A DNA stretch of 34,744 nt from Lysobacteraceae bacterium NML08-0793 (lineage in GTDB: Bacteria > Pseudomonadota > Gammaproteobacteria > Xanthomonadales > Xanthomonadaceae): NCBI GenBank assembly GCA_002798275.1, contig NWQR01000012.1, positions 1-34,744 of the forward strand. Reading direction: 5' to 3'. Shown one piece after another: positions 25,972-34,744 of the stretch. The position numbers and the translations under genes are program-made. How positions within the stretch are numbered: position 1 is the stretch's first letter; the number at the start of each line of letters is the position of its first letter. The notes below the pieces were generated by a model, which had not been told where the DNA came from, searched no databases, and was given only the letters and a program-made list of their open reading frames with translations.

Positions 25972-26760
25972 TCAGCCCGGCAGGCGGAAAAACTTTTCCG
26001 CAGTACGGGTGCTGTTATTGGCAATGTCCTCCACACGCTCGCCCCGGTCGCGTGCCAGCTCTTCGGCGATATGTGGCAAAAATGCCGGCTCGTTGCGGCG
26101 GTCTTTGGGCATCGGGTTCAGCGTGCGCGGCAAAAGATAGGGCGCGTCGGTTTCAATCATCAGCCGTTCGGCAGGGATGTGTCGCACCAGCTCACGCAAA
26201 TGCTGTCCACGACGCTCATCGCACAGCCAGCCGGTGATGCCGATATGCCAATCTTGGTCGAGATAGTCGAACAATTCTTCGCGGCTGCCGGTAAAGCAGT
26301 GCACCACCGCAGGCCCTAGGCGGCCGGCAAAGTTTTTCATCATCGCCATGAAATCGGCATGTGCATCACGCTGGTGCAGGAACAACGGCTTGCCGGTATC
26401 CACGGCAATCTGTAATTGCTGCTCAAAAGCCTTGCGCTGCATCGGGCGTGGCGAAAAATCGCGGAAATAATCCAGCCCGCATTCACCCACTGCCATCACT
26501 TCCGGGTACTGATGCAGGGCGCGCAGCTCGGCATCACATTCGGCGGTGTACTCGCTGGCATGATGCGGATGCACCCCGGCGGTGGCGTACAACTGGCCGG
26601 GGTATTGCTGCGCCAATTCCAGCGCCTTGGGCGAATGCGCGCGCGATGCGCCGGTAACAATCATCCGCTTCACACCTACCGCCTGCGCGCGCGAAAGCAC
26701 CGCCTGGCGGTCGTGGTCGAAACTGTCATGAGTGAGGTTGGCACCGATGTCGATAAACAT
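25972..26760 (-). CDS. tatD: TatD family nuclease
   Basis: A 262-residue metal-dependent hydrolase. Like E. coli TatD it lacks the N-terminal HxH of the YcfH branch (it reads MFIDIGANLTHDSF). Family blocks are TAGVHPHHA, AVGECGLDYFRDFSP, HCFTGSREEL, IGITGWLCDERRG and ETDAPYLLPR. The family acts as a 3'-5' exonuclease with a role in DNA repair; in E. coli it is needed after oxidative damage. I chose ATG 26760, which fits the family; the longer frame adds 80 residues of low-complexity sequence. It has no operon partner here. Confidence 0.93.
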   Translation of the reverse strand: MFIDIGANLTHDSFDHDRQAVLSRAQAVGVKRMIVTGASRAHSPKALELAQQYPGQLYATAGVHPHHASEYTAECDAELRALHQYPEVMAVGECGLDYFRDFSPRPMQRKAFEQQLQIAVDTGKPLFLHQRDAHADFMAMMKNFAGRLGPAVVHCFTGSREELFDYLDQDWHIGITGWLCDERRGQHLRELVRHIPAERLMIETDAPYLLPRTLNPMPKDRRNEPAFLPHIAEELARDRGERVEDIANNSTRTAEKFFRLPG

Positions 26761-27014
26761 GCAAAACCGGACGCTGTGGCAGGAAGGGGGCGTATTGTGC
26801 CGCGTATTCTGGATGGGGCGCAGCCTGGGTTTTTGCGCAGCCGCAAATCTGCGGGTGCAGGCCATACAGAAACATGAATGGGAGACAAACGCATGGGTGA
26901 CAAGACTTACACAACTTGTTAATTGCGCGTAAAAAGGCTGCCCGCCTGATGGTTGTGCGTTTGTCGAACGTGAACGCTGCGGCGGCTTTTTTCCCCACAT
27001 TTACAGGTATCACC

Positions 27015-30000
27015 ATGCTTCATCGCCATCCTTTGGCGCTGGCCGTGCTTGCCAGCTTGCTTTCTCCCGCCCTTGCGCTTGCGCAATCCACACCGGAATC
27101 CGAGCAGCCGGTCGCCGCGACCACCTCTGCTGCACCGACCAAGGGTGCGGAACTCGACAAAATCACCGTTACCGGCTCGCGCATTTCGCGCGCAGGCTTC
27201 GATACCTTGGAGCCGGCACAAGTCATTGCCCGTGAAAACATCGAACAACTGGGCATCACCAACGTGGCGGACTCGCTGTTCCGTCAACCGGGCTTTTCTG
27301 CCGGGGCAAGCTCTCAGGGTTCGCAAAGCTCTTATGGCGCCGGTGTGAACTTTGTCAGCCGTTTCAACCTGGGCTCCAACCGTGAGCTGGTGCTGGTCAA
27401 CGGTCGCCGCTTTGTCAGCTCCAACCCATCCACCCAATTTGGCCCGGCCAGTGCCGGTTTGCAGGTGGATTTGAGCGTGGTGCCCACGGCGTTGATTCAG
27501 CGCGTGGAAAGTATCGGTATCGGTGGCGCGCCGACCTATGGTTCGGACGCCATCACGGGCGTAACCAACCTCATTCTGCGCAAAGACTTTGAAGGCGTGG
27601 AAGCCTCGATGGGCATTGGTGCGACCGACAAGGGTGACAATATCCGTTTCAATATTTCTTCCACCTTCGGGCAGAACTTTGCCGATGGTCGCGGCAACTT
27701 CACCGTGACCGCTGCGCATGACCGTAGCAATGGCGTGTTGCGCATGGCGCGTGATTTTTACCGCGACAGCTTGGCATTTGCCCCGAATCCGAACGCAGCT
27801 GTCATGTCAGCGCTGATGCCGGGACGCAATCCTGCAACCGATGGCCGTTACCTCACCCATATTGGCTTCAATGCCAACGGTACGGATGGCGTTCCGGCGG
27901 AAATTTTGATCCGCAATCATCGTTATTCCGGCATGACCTGGGGTGGCCTGCTGTTCCCGGCAACCGGGGGCGTGGTCAAGAATGCAGCGGGTGAATTGCG
28001 TGGCTTTGGTGCCAATGCCGACCAGTATTACCACTTCGATACCACCGGCAATTTGGTCAGTTACAACCCCGGCACCGCCTTTGGTACCTCGCTGGTGGCT
28101 TCCGGTGGCGATGGCCTGCGCATCAATGAAACGTCGCAGATCACTTCCGACTTGGTGCGCTCTAACCTCTATGTCACCGGCAATTTTGAAGTCAATGACA
28201 ATGTCAGCCTGTTTGCCGAGGCGTCTTTCTTCAAGGCCAAGGCGCGTGAAATCGTCGATCAGAGCATCTACAACGCGCCGTACTTTGGCGGGCTGAGTGG
28301 GCCGCTGACCTTTAGCGTGAACAACCCGTTCCTCAACGCGGAGGCACGCAATACCCTGACGGGTCTTGGGGTTACGCAGTTCCGTCTGTCGCGCGCCTCG
28401 CGTGACCTGGTGGAAAACAATGCCAGCTCCGACAGCAAGATCCAGCGTTATGTGATTGGCGCCCGCGGCTATTTCGACATCGGGCAGCGCAGCGCAGACT
28501 GGGAAGTCAGCCTGAATCATGGCCGCGCCGACTTCGAGTACGGCCAGAATAGCTTGGTGCAGCAGAACTTCATCAATGCCATCAATGTCACCACCGATGC
28601 CAATGGCAATATCGTCTGTGACAGCAGCGTGGCCGGTACCACTGTAGATGCCGCTTGCGTGCCGCTGAACTTGTTTGGCGAAGGGCAAATGTCTGACGCA
28701 GCCAAAGCCTATGTCACGCGCCACAATGTGAGCCGCGCCGAAAACCGCCAGACCGTGTTCAATGCCAATATGACCGTGGGCTTGTTCGACCTGCCCGGCG
28801 GTGAGTTCAAGGTCAATGGTGGTTACGAGCATCGCCGTGAAAAGGCGGCCTTCTTGCCGGATAGCTTTGCCCAGCAGGGCTTGGGGCGTGCCGTGGGGAT
28901 TCCACCGATCTCCGGTGAATATCACACCAATGAAGTGTTCTTGGAAGCCTTGGCGCCGCTGTTTGCCGATGTACCCGGCATCAATCGGCTTGACCTGACC
29001 CTGAAGGGGCGCCATGTGCGCAATTCGCTGGCCGGCAACTTCAATGCCTTTACCTACGGCCTGCAATATGAGCCGATTGCCGGTGTCCAGTTGCGCGGCA
29101 ACAAGACCCGTTCGTTCCGCGCACCGGCCATTGTTGAACTGTTCCAGCCGGTCAGCACCGCATTCTTCTCTATCCCCGAGCCTTGTGCGACCAACAACAT
29201 TAGTGGTGGCAGCAACCCGAGTGTCCGCCAGCAAAACTGCCAAGCATTCTTCAATGCATTGAATATTGATGGCAGCACTTTCACGGCCAACCCCGGTACC
29301 GTGCAGGGCACCAGTGGTGGTAACCCCAACCTGAAGAATGAAGTGGCGGACTCTTGGACGGCCGGTATCGTTTGGCAGCCGAGCTTTGCCCCGGGGCTGA
29401 CGGTGGCAGCGGACTACTACAGCATCGACCTGAGGGATGTGATTACTTCGCTGGAGCCGAGGGATATTGCTCCGGCCTGCTTTGACAATCCGAGCTTCAA
29501 CACGGCCGATGTGCTCAATGCCAATGTGTATTGCAGCATGATTAGCCGTGATCTCAGCACCGGGCGTGCCAACGGTATCGCTACGCAGAACATCAATGGT
29601 CCGACCCTGAACTATCGTGGCTGGACCGGCGAAGTACGCTACCTGTGGAATTTGCAAGACCACGGCAAACTGCTGCTGGGCTTCCAGGGCTACTTCCCCA
29701 AGCGTTTGCTGCAACAGAAGACGCCGGTGGTTTCGGATGAGTCGGTTGGCGAATTTGGCTATGCCAAGCGTCAGTATCAGTGGTCTGCCAACTGGACTGG
29801 CCAGCACTGGTCGGCAGGTCTTGCGGCCACCTACAACAGCGCCACGGTTTACGACCTGACTTACAGCCCGACCGAATCCCGCGATTTCTATGTGCGTGAC
29901 TCCCATACCACTTGGGATGCCAATATCGGCTATCGCTTCAGCGAAAACGCACGGGTGAACTTCTCGGTGCTGAACCTGCGTAACCAGCTGGGGCCGTTCC

Positions 30001-30059
30001 CGTATGTGACCGACGCATTGGGCCGTCGCTACATGCTGAGCACCACGTTCAAGTTCTGA
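27015..30059 (+). CDS. TonB-dependent outer membrane receptor
   Basis: A 1014-residue protein with a signal peptide (MLHRHPLALAVLASLLSPALALA). A TonB-box-like stretch DKITVTGSRIS is at about 48-58. The plug contains RELVLVNGRRFV and YGSDAITGVTNLILRK; the barrel ends in the Phe typical of outer membrane proteins (STTFKF). The size and GSRI plug style match receptors frequent in Xanthomonadales, many of unknown substrate. The stop is followed by a terminator. There is no inner-membrane transporter or sigma/anti-sigma pair beside it, so the ligand cannot be guessed. Confidence 0.93.
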   Translation: MLHRHPLALAVLASLLSPALALAQSTPESEQPVAATTSAAPTKGAELDKITVTGSRISRAGFDTLEPAQVIARENIEQLGITNVADSLFRQPGFSAGASSQGSQSSYGAGVNFVSRFNLGSNRELVLVNGRRFVSSNPSTQFGPASAGLQVDLSVVPTALIQRVESIGIGGAPTYGSDAITGVTNLILRKDFEGVEASMGIGATDKGDNIRFNISSTFGQNFADGRGNFTVTAAHDRSNGVLRMARDFYRDSLAFAPNPNAAVMSALMPGRNPATDGRYLTHIGFNANGTDGVPAEILIRNHRYSGMTWGGLLFPATGGVVKNAAGELRGFGANADQYYHFDTTGNLVSYNPGTAFGTSLVASGGDGLRINETSQITSDLVRSNLYVTGNFEVNDNVSLFAEASFFKAKAREIVDQSIYNAPYFGGLSGPLTFSVNNPFLNAEARNTLTGLGVTQFRLSRASRDLVENNASSDSKIQRYVIGARGYFDIGQRSADWEVSLNHGRADFEYGQNSLVQQNFINAINVTTDANGNIVCDSSVAGTTVDAACVPLNLFGEGQMSDAAKAYVTRHNVSRAENRQTVFNANMTVGLFDLPGGEFKVNGGYEHRREKAAFLPDSFAQQGLGRAVGIPPISGEYHTNEVFLEALAPLFADVPGINRLDLTLKGRHVRNSLAGNFNAFTYGLQYEPIAGVQLRGNKTRSFRAPAIVELFQPVSTAFFSIPEPCATNNISGGSNPSVRQQNCQAFFNALNIDGSTFTANPGTVQGTSGGNPNLKNEVADSWTAGIVWQPSFAPGLTVAADYYSIDLRDVITSLEPRDIAPACFDNPSFNTADVLNANVYCSMISRDLSTGRANGIATQNINGPTLNYRGWTGEVRYLWNLQDHGKLLLGFQGYFPKRLLQQKTPVVSDESVGEFGYAKRQYQWSANWTGQHWSAGLAATYNSATVYDLTYSPTESRDFYVRDSHTTWDANIGYRFSENARVNFSVLNLRNQLGPFPYVTDALGRRYMLSTTFKF

Positions 30060-30079
30060 TTCATCAGCAGCTTGTCGGG

Positions 30080-30110
30080 AAAGGGTCGGTACTGCCGACC
30101 CTTTCTTTTT
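30080..30110 (+). terminator. Rho-independent terminator of the TonB receptor gene
   Basis: A 10-bp stem AAAGGGTCGG/CCGACCCTTT with a 5-base loop is followed by CTTTTT. It lies 20 bp after the stop. Confidence 0.9.
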
Positions 30111-30144
30111 GTCTGTTTTTTCCGATCAACCTTATCCTTTGCGC

Positions 30145-32646
30145 ATGAATACGGCTGTTTTTCCTGTTGGCGAGATCTTGCCCGAGATTTTGCAATCGCT
30201 TGCTGCGCATCCGCGCTTGGTGCTGGAAGCGCCGCCGGGGGCGGGCAAGACCACGCAAGTGCCGCTGGCTTTGCTGGATGCGCCTTGGCTTTCTGGACAA
30301 AAAATCCTGATGCTGGAGCCGCGCCGGGTGGCCGCGCGTGCGGCGGCGATGTTCATGGCGCAGCAGCTGGGCGAAGCTGTCGGTGAAACGGTCGGTTATC
30401 GCATCCGTTTTGAGAAAAAGGTTTCAGCGCGCACCCGCATCGAAGTGGTAACCGAGGGCATCCTTACCCGCTTGATTCAGGATGACCCGTTGCTTGATGG
30501 CGTGGGCGCGATTTTGTTTGACGAGTTTCACGAACGCCATCTGGCTTCCGATCTTGGTCTGGCGCTGGCACTGGATGTGCAGGCCAGCGTGCGCGATACG
30601 CTGCGCATCGTGCTGATGAGTGCCACGCTTGATGGCGAACGGCTTGGGCAGTGGTTGGATGCACCGCGTATCAGCAGTGCCGGGCGCAGCTTTCCGGTAA
30701 CGGTGAGCCATTTCCCGGCACGCCGTGATGAGTCGCCGGAAGTGCAGTTGAAACGTGCGGTGGAAGCGGCGCTGGCGCAGCATCCCGGCGATGTATTGGT
30801 GTTTTTGCCGGGGCTGCGGGAAATCCGGCGGGCGCAGGCGATGCTGGAAACGCAGCCGCTGACCGAGGTGGAAATCTTGAGCCTGCACGGCGAGTTGCCG
30901 GTCGAGCAACAAGCCCGTGTCTTGCAGCCTGCGCCTGTGGGCAAACGCCGCGTGGTGCTGGCGACCAATGTGGCCGAATCCAGCCTTACCTTGCCTGGTG
31001 TGCGTGTGGTGATTGATACGGGTCTGGCACGCGAGCCGCGCTATGACCCCAATAGCGGTTTTTCCCGGCTTGAGGTGCAGCGCATCGCCCAGGCCAGTGC
31101 TGATCAGCGCGCCGGACGTGCCGGGCGCGTGGCGGCCGGGCATTGCTATCGGCTGTGGCCCGAATCCGAGCGACTGGCGCCGCAGCGTCGTGCGGAAATC
31201 CAGCAAGTGGAGCTGGCCGGGTTGGCGCTGGAATTGGCGGCCTGGGGTAGCGATGCGCTGCGATTTGTCGATGCGCCGCCCGCAGGCGCATTGGCAGCGG
31301 CGCGCGATTTGCTGCGGCAATTGGGCGCGCTGGATGAAGGGCAGGCGATTACCGCACATGGCCGCGCGCTCTTGGCGCTGGGTACACACCCACGGCTGGC
31401 GACGATGCTGTTGGCCGCGCAAAGCGACCAAGACCGTGCGCTGGCCTGCGACTTGGCTGCATTGATGGAGGCGCGCGATCCATTGCGCAGCCGCAGCGAT
31501 GCGCTGGCCGAACGCTGGCAGGCATTGGCGGCGTTCCGCCGCGGACAAACCTTGGCCGATGCCAGCGGCAGCGCCTTGGCGGCCATCGACCATGCGGCAA
31601 AACAATGGCGGCGGCGCATCGGGCTGCAAAGCCCGCCGCATGCACACGTTCCAGCACATGCGCTGGGCGATGTGCTGGCGCAGGCCTTTCCTGACCGCAT
31701 CGCCCACAAACAGCCCGGCCAGATGCTGCGCTATCAACTCAGCAATGGCCGCCGCATGCGCCTGCACGAAGAAAGCGTTTTGCAGGGCGAGCCGTGGCTG
31801 GTAGCCAGCGAGCTGCGCTTTGAAAGCCGCGATGCGCTGCTGCTGCGCGGCGTGCCGGTGGATGAAAATCATCTGCGCACGGCGTTTGCAGATGATTTCC
31901 GCGAAGCCGATGAAGTGCGCTGGGATACGGAAAAGCGCGCATTGGTGGCCGAGCGCACCCATCGCTTTGCCGGCATCGTGCTGGCATCGCGGCCGGCGGG
32001 CAAGGTCGATCCGGCACTCGCCACCCCGGCATTGCTGGCCGCTGTGCGCGAGCTGGGGCTTGAGATATTGCCTTGGGATGCGCATGACGACTTGCTGGCT
32101 CGCGTGGCCTGCCTCAAGCAATGGATGCCGGAACTTTCGCTACCGGATTTTTCCGCCCCCGCTCTGCTTGCCACACTGGCGGATTGGCTCGCACCGGTGC
32201 TTGTCGGAAAAACTCGGCTTGATGCCGTGCAAAGCCATGAGCTACATCAGGCATTGGCAAACCGGCTGGACTGGGAAAGTCGCCGCCGCATCGACCAACT
32301 GGCGCCGAGCCGCATCACCGTGCCTTCCGGGCTGGCTCGACCGATTCGCTACCTGCCCGGTGATGGTGACAGCCACGAGGCAGAAGCGGTGCTAGCGGTC
32401 AAACTGCAAGAGCTGTTTGGCCTTGGACAAACCCCGCGCATCTGCGATGGCCGCATCCCGTTGACCCTACATCTGCTTTCGCCCGCACAACGCCCGCTGC
32501 AAGTTACCCGCGACCTCAAGAGCTTCTGGGAAAACACCTACCCGGAAGTGAAGAAGGAAATGAAGGGCAGGTATCCGAAGCACCCGTGGCCGGATGATCC
32601 TTGGAATGCAGTGGCAACCCACCGGGCAAAGCCGCGAGGGACGTGA
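30145..32646 (+). CDS. hrpB: ATP-dependent RNA helicase HrpB
   Basis: An 833-residue DEAH-type helicase. Walker A is PGAGKTT (31-37). The motif II is DEFH (126-129), as usual in HrpB rather than DEAH. SAT (LMSATLDGE) and motif VI QRAGRAGRVAAGHCYRL follow. The C-terminal HrpB domain ends in KSFWENTYPEVKKEMKGRYPKHPWP, a strong family mark. The cellular task of HrpB is unclear. ATG 30145 is chosen; the upstream in-frame extension begins in the preceding terminator. Confidence 0.95.
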   Translation: MNTAVFPVGEILPEILQSLAAHPRLVLEAPPGAGKTTQVPLALLDAPWLSGQKILMLEPRRVAARAAAMFMAQQLGEAVGETVGYRIRFEKKVSARTRIEVVTEGILTRLIQDDPLLDGVGAILFDEFHERHLASDLGLALALDVQASVRDTLRIVLMSATLDGERLGQWLDAPRISSAGRSFPVTVSHFPARRDESPEVQLKRAVEAALAQHPGDVLVFLPGLREIRRAQAMLETQPLTEVEILSLHGELPVEQQARVLQPAPVGKRRVVLATNVAESSLTLPGVRVVIDTGLAREPRYDPNSGFSRLEVQRIAQASADQRAGRAGRVAAGHCYRLWPESERLAPQRRAEIQQVELAGLALELAAWGSDALRFVDAPPAGALAAARDLLRQLGALDEGQAITAHGRALLALGTHPRLATMLLAAQSDQDRALACDLAALMEARDPLRSRSDALAERWQALAAFRRGQTLADASGSALAAIDHAAKQWRRRIGLQSPPHAHVPAHALGDVLAQAFPDRIAHKQPGQMLRYQLSNGRRMRLHEESVLQGEPWLVASELRFESRDALLLRGVPVDENHLRTAFADDFREADEVRWDTEKRALVAERTHRFAGIVLASRPAGKVDPALATPALLAAVRELGLEILPWDAHDDLLARVACLKQWMPELSLPDFSAPALLATLADWLAPVLVGKTRLDAVQSHELHQALANRLDWESRRRIDQLAPSRITVPSGLARPIRYLPGDGDSHEAEAVLAVKLQELFGLGQTPRICDGRIPLTLHLLSPAQRPLQVTRDLKSFWENTYPEVKKEMKGRYPKHPWPDDPWNAVATHRAKPRGT

Positions 32647-32680
32647 ACTCTTGCGAATGTGAATGTGCAAGCGTTTCGCC

Positions 32681-32811
32681 CGTGGCGACGGTGGCGGGAT
32701 GATTGGACTGCGGAGTTGTTTCGGGGCGCCCCGTGGCGACGGTGGCGGGATGGTTGGACTGCGGAGTTGTTTCGGGGCGCCCCGTGGCGACGGTGGCGGG
32801 ATGATTGGACT
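32681..32811. repeat. 51-bp tandem repeat (2 full copies plus 29 bp)
   Basis: Copies begin at 32681, 32732 and 32783; the period is 51 bp. The first two differ by one base (32702-32704 region, A versus G), and the third diverges after 32811. Each full copy ends in the 10-bp palindrome GGGGCGCCCC (32723-32732 and 32774-32783). An open frame here would read W/R-rich repeats (PWRRWRDDWTAELFRGA), but I have no other support for a protein. The rest of the 329-bp gap between hrpB and the next gene shows nothing I can identify. Confidence 0.88.
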
Positions 32812-32975
32812 TTGCCGGTGTTTTGCGGCGAGAGCGTGATGCGAGGGGCGTTGAGGCGAATTTCAATGCGCAAAGCTGAAAATCCGTTCAGTCGCAACCG
32901 CTGCTGTCACACAAACAAGACATCAAACAGCGCATACTTTCCATCATTCTCAAAACAGGCGTATTGGAGACAGCC

Positions 32976-33350
32976 ATGAGCAAATTTGACGACATCACCC
33001 ACCGTGCTGCTGAAATGGCATCGCAGGTCGGCAACAAGGCTGCGGATTTTGCCTCCAGCATTGGCAGCCGCACTTCGCATCTGCGTGGCGGCCTGAAAAA
33101 ACAAGTACCGGATGTGGCGATGCAGTGGCTGGAAACCGGCGCGGCCATTGCTGCAGTGAAAACCGGCACCAAAGTGGCAACCCAGTTTGTGCGTCGCCAT
33201 CCGGTATTGGTGGCGGCCACGGCCGTGGGCGTGGGGGTGGCTTGGTATGCGTCGCGCCGCCATGCCCGCAAAAAAGCCGAGCAGGCTGCCATTGAAGGCT
33301 ATGCGCGCCGTCTGGAAGTGGACGAGCATGCCGAAGATATTGGCGATTGA
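32976..33350 (+). CDS. Small membrane-anchored protein (YqjD/ElaB-like in layout)
   Basis: A 124-residue protein: a polar, helical N-terminus, then one strong hydrophobic segment (VLVAATAVGVGVAWY, about 77-91) and a basic and acidic C-terminus (YASRRHARKKAEQ). It is not clearly any named family, though the layout resembles DUF883 proteins that anchor ribosomes to the membrane. GGAG lies 6 bp ahead of ATG 32976. A terminator follows closely. Confidence 0.75.
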   Translation: MSKFDDITHRAAEMASQVGNKAADFASSIGSRTSHLRGGLKKQVPDVAMQWLETGAAIAAVKTGTKVATQFVRRHPVLVAATAVGVGVAWYASRRHARKKAEQAAIEGYARRLEVDEHAEDIGD

Positions 33351-33357
33351 TGGTTTC

Positions 33358-33383
33358 AAGGGCCGGGTTTACCGGCCCTTTTT
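33358..33383 (+). terminator. Rho-independent terminator
   Basis: AAGGGCCGG/CCGGCCCTT (9-bp stem, GTTTA loop) is followed by three more Ts. It ends the small membrane protein gene and abuts the stop of the convergent kinase gene. Confidence 0.85.
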
Positions 33384-34489
33384 CATTCTGCCCCGGCTTT
33401 GGCCTGGGCAAGCTCGATCACGAATCGTGCGCCGCCGCCTTCGCGGTCTTCATAGAACAAATGTCCGCCTGCGGCGGCGATGATTTGCCGTGCCAATGCC
33501 AGGCCAAGGCCGGATGACAGACCATTGGCCGGATCGCTTTCGGAAAGCCGGGTGAACGGCTTGAACAGTTCACGCTGTCGGGCTGCGGCAATGCCCGGGC
33601 CGCGGTCTTGCACCACCAGTTGCCAGAAGCCCGGTGCGCCGGCGCGTACCCAAAGCTCCAGCGTGCCGCCGTCGGCGGCGTATTTGCCGGCATTGGTGAC
33701 TAGGTTTTCGGCCACCTGACGCAATACCATCGGGTCGATGGCGACCAGTGCGGCCTGCTCAGGCAGGCGGGTGGTCATGACAAGCCCCAAGGCTTCCAGT
33801 TGCAAGGCATAACGAGCCAAGAGCCAGTCCACCACCTCGTGCAGCGATGCGTGCTGCTGCGGGGTTTTTTCCGGCGGCTGCGATTGCGATTCCAGATAGC
33901 TTTTGATGTAGCCCAGCGCATCCCAGGTCGCGTCGTGGATGATTTGCCGATAACGCGCGTGCCGCTCGCTGCCAAGATCCGGCAACATCAGCATTTCGCT
34001 GGCAAACAGCACGCTGGTCAACGGGTTTTTCAAGTCGTGCGCCACCAGATTGACCAGATGCTGGCGTTCTTCGGCCACGCGCTCCAGCCGGTCGCGTGTC
34101 AGCTTCAGCACCAAATGGGTATTGACGCGGGCGAGCAGCTCTTCCGGTAGAAAAGGCTTGGTTACATAGTCCACCGCGCCATGCTCGAATGCGCGCAGCA
34201 ACAGCTCGCGGTCTTGCGCTGCGGTGAGAAAAATCACCGGGATGCGTCCGAGCTTGTGATCTTGTTTGAGCTGCCGCAACAAATCGAAGCCATCTGCACC
34301 GGGCACCAGCATGTCGCGCAGAATCAGATCCGGCGCATGCTCATGGCATTGCAGCAGCGCATCCCGGCTGTCGGTGGCGGTGATGACCTCATGCCCCTGA
34401 CGTTTCAGCAGCGCCATCACGGCATGCAGATTGTCGGGTTGGTCGTGCACCAAAAGGATGCGGCCAGTAGTAGCGACAAGATTGGGCAA
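33383..34489 (-). CDS. Response regulator - histidine kinase fusion protein
   Basis: A 368-residue protein with a REC domain (about 10-125) followed by a histidine kinase core. In the REC domain the phosphoacceptor is D59 (LILRDMLVPG); T89 and K111 (VTKPF) are present. The acid pair ahead is H15-D16 (LLVHD) instead of the usual D-D. The kinase has H151 (LVAHDLKNPLTS), N box ENLVTNAGKY, G1 QDRGPGIA and G2 SGLGLALA. It lacks a sensor or membrane domain, so it is cytoplasmic. The start is TTG 34489, with AAGG just upstream; no ATG is available nearby. It likely passes or stores phosphate in a multi-step relay; the partner is unknown. Confidence 0.88.
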   Translation of the reverse strand: MPNLVATTGRILLVHDQPDNLHAVMALLKRQGHEVITATDSRDALLQCHEHAPDLILRDMLVPGADGFDLLRQLKQDHKLGRIPVIFLTAAQDRELLLRAFEHGAVDYVTKPFLPEELLARVNTHLVLKLTRDRLERVAEERQHLVNLVAHDLKNPLTSVLFASEMLMLPDLGSERHARYRQIIHDATWDALGYIKSYLESQSQPPEKTPQQHASLHEVVDWLLARYALQLEALGLVMTTRLPEQAALVAIDPMVLRQVAENLVTNAGKYAADGGTLELWVRAGAPGFWQLVVQDRGPGIAAARQRELFKPFTRLSESDPANGLSSGLGLALARQIIAAAGGHLFYEDREGGGARFVIELAQAKAGAE

Positions 34490-34581
34490 GGGGAGCCTTC
34501 AGCCAAGAGATACGGCAAATTTGCTGCGCGAAATTATAGGCAGCATGAAGTGATTGGGGGCTGCCCAATACCCGCCCGGCG

Positions 34582-34612
34582 AAAAACCACCCGATGCCAG
34601 AGCATCGGGTGG
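34582..34612 (-). terminator. Rho-independent terminator of the autotransporter gene
   Basis: CCACCCGATGC/GCATCGGGTGG is a perfect 11-bp stem with a CAGA loop. On the minus strand it is followed by TTTTT. It lies 10 bp after the stop of the autotransporter fragment. Confidence 0.9.
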
Positions 34613-34622
34613 CAGTGGTGGC

Positions 34623-34744
34623 TCAGAACTTGATGGTGAAGCGTGCGCTGGCGCCGTGGTCGTTGCCTTCGTCGGCGAACTGGCCGTTGTAGCCCACTTC
34701 CAGCAGGGTGCGCGGGCTGGTGCGGGCGGCGATGCCCAGTTCAG
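34623..34744 (-). CDS. Autotransporter beta-barrel, C-terminal end only
   Basis: About 40 codons at the right edge, open to the left of the gene start which is beyond the window. The ending LLEVGYNGQFADEGNDHG followed by ARFTIKF with terminal Phe is typical of an autotransporter barrel's last strands. The passenger and its function cannot be seen. A terminator follows. Confidence 0.7.
   Translation of the reverse strand, partial: ELGIAARTSPRTLLEVGYNGQFADEGNDHGASARFTIKF

Noticed and set aside
25972-27000. 342-residue form of TatD
   Set aside because: The extra 80 residues are low in family likeness, and the family start MFIDIGANL is at 26760.
27807-29906. 699-residue minus-strand open frame inside the TonB receptor gene
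   Set aside because: Antisense to a receptor with signal peptide, plug motifs and terminal Phe; no start region or domain is seen.
30424-32121. 565-residue minus-strand open frame inside hrpB
   Set aside because: Antisense to a helicase with all motifs in order; high-GC sequence often leaves the opposite frame open.
32659-32979. 106-residue plus-strand frame of Trp/Arg-rich repeats
   Set aside because: It is open only because 51 is a multiple of 3; it has a GTG start, no ribosome binding site and runs into the next gene's start. Kept as a repeat only.

Overview
The window looks like a piece of a gammaproteobacterial chromosome, most likely of the Xanthomonadales (Lysobacteraceae). This is inferred from a high-GC base composition (low 60s percent by eye), a biotin operon with BioC and BioH next to comF, a large TonB-dependent receptor, a PadR regulator paired with a membrane protein, and many 4-bp ATGA gene overlaps. 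The genus cannot be named from sequence alone. No phage, transposase, integrase, rRNA or CRISPR array is visible.

Layout, left to right. (1) 1-1964: the 3' end of a large surface or secreted protein built of DUF11 repeats; two repeats are identical at DNA level. A strong terminator follows. (2) 2273-7167, minus strand: a tightly coupled operon bioB-bioF-DMT transporter-bioH-bioC, with every junction an ATGA overlap. It is divergent from comF (7216-7944). (3) 8080-9433: a PadR regulator and its partner membrane protein, convergent with ubiA (9452-10345). (4) 10435-11002: a tRNA-Arg(CCG) whose 3' end is repeated in a 115-bp tandem array, then a SAM methyltransferase. (5) 12321-16428, minus strand: a five-gene unit (membrane protein, XRE regulator, secreted S33-type hydrolase lipoprotein, ABC ATPase, ABC permease). 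It is preceded by a near-consensus promoter overlapped by two copies of an 18-bp palindrome. (6) 16606-18368, minus: an LCM-like methyltransferase and ferredoxin-NADP reductase. (7) 18434-20999, plus: a YadG/YadH-like ABC exporter and a coupled SDR-type protein. (8) 21109-25370, minus: an RND pump with its lipoprotein adaptor; divergent is a YgiW-like periplasmic protein. (9) tatD (minus), a TonB-dependent receptor and hrpB (plus). (10) 32681-32811: a 51-bp tandem repeat; then a small membrane-anchored protein, a REC-histidine kinase fusion (minus) and the C-terminus of an autotransporter barrel (minus, cut by the window edge).

Most genes are ordinary chromosomal housekeeping or transport genes. 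The parts that repay a second look are non-coding: the tRNA-tail repeat array, the operator pair at 16475-16536, the 51-bp repeats, and several inverted repeats in divergent promoter regions. The DMT transporter inside the biotin operon and the hydrolase-ABC-XRE unit are the most interesting gene contexts. Gaps of 130-260 bp at 2017-2272, 7945-8079, 16537-16605, 17431-17609 and 26761-27014 contain no feature I can support apart from those listed.
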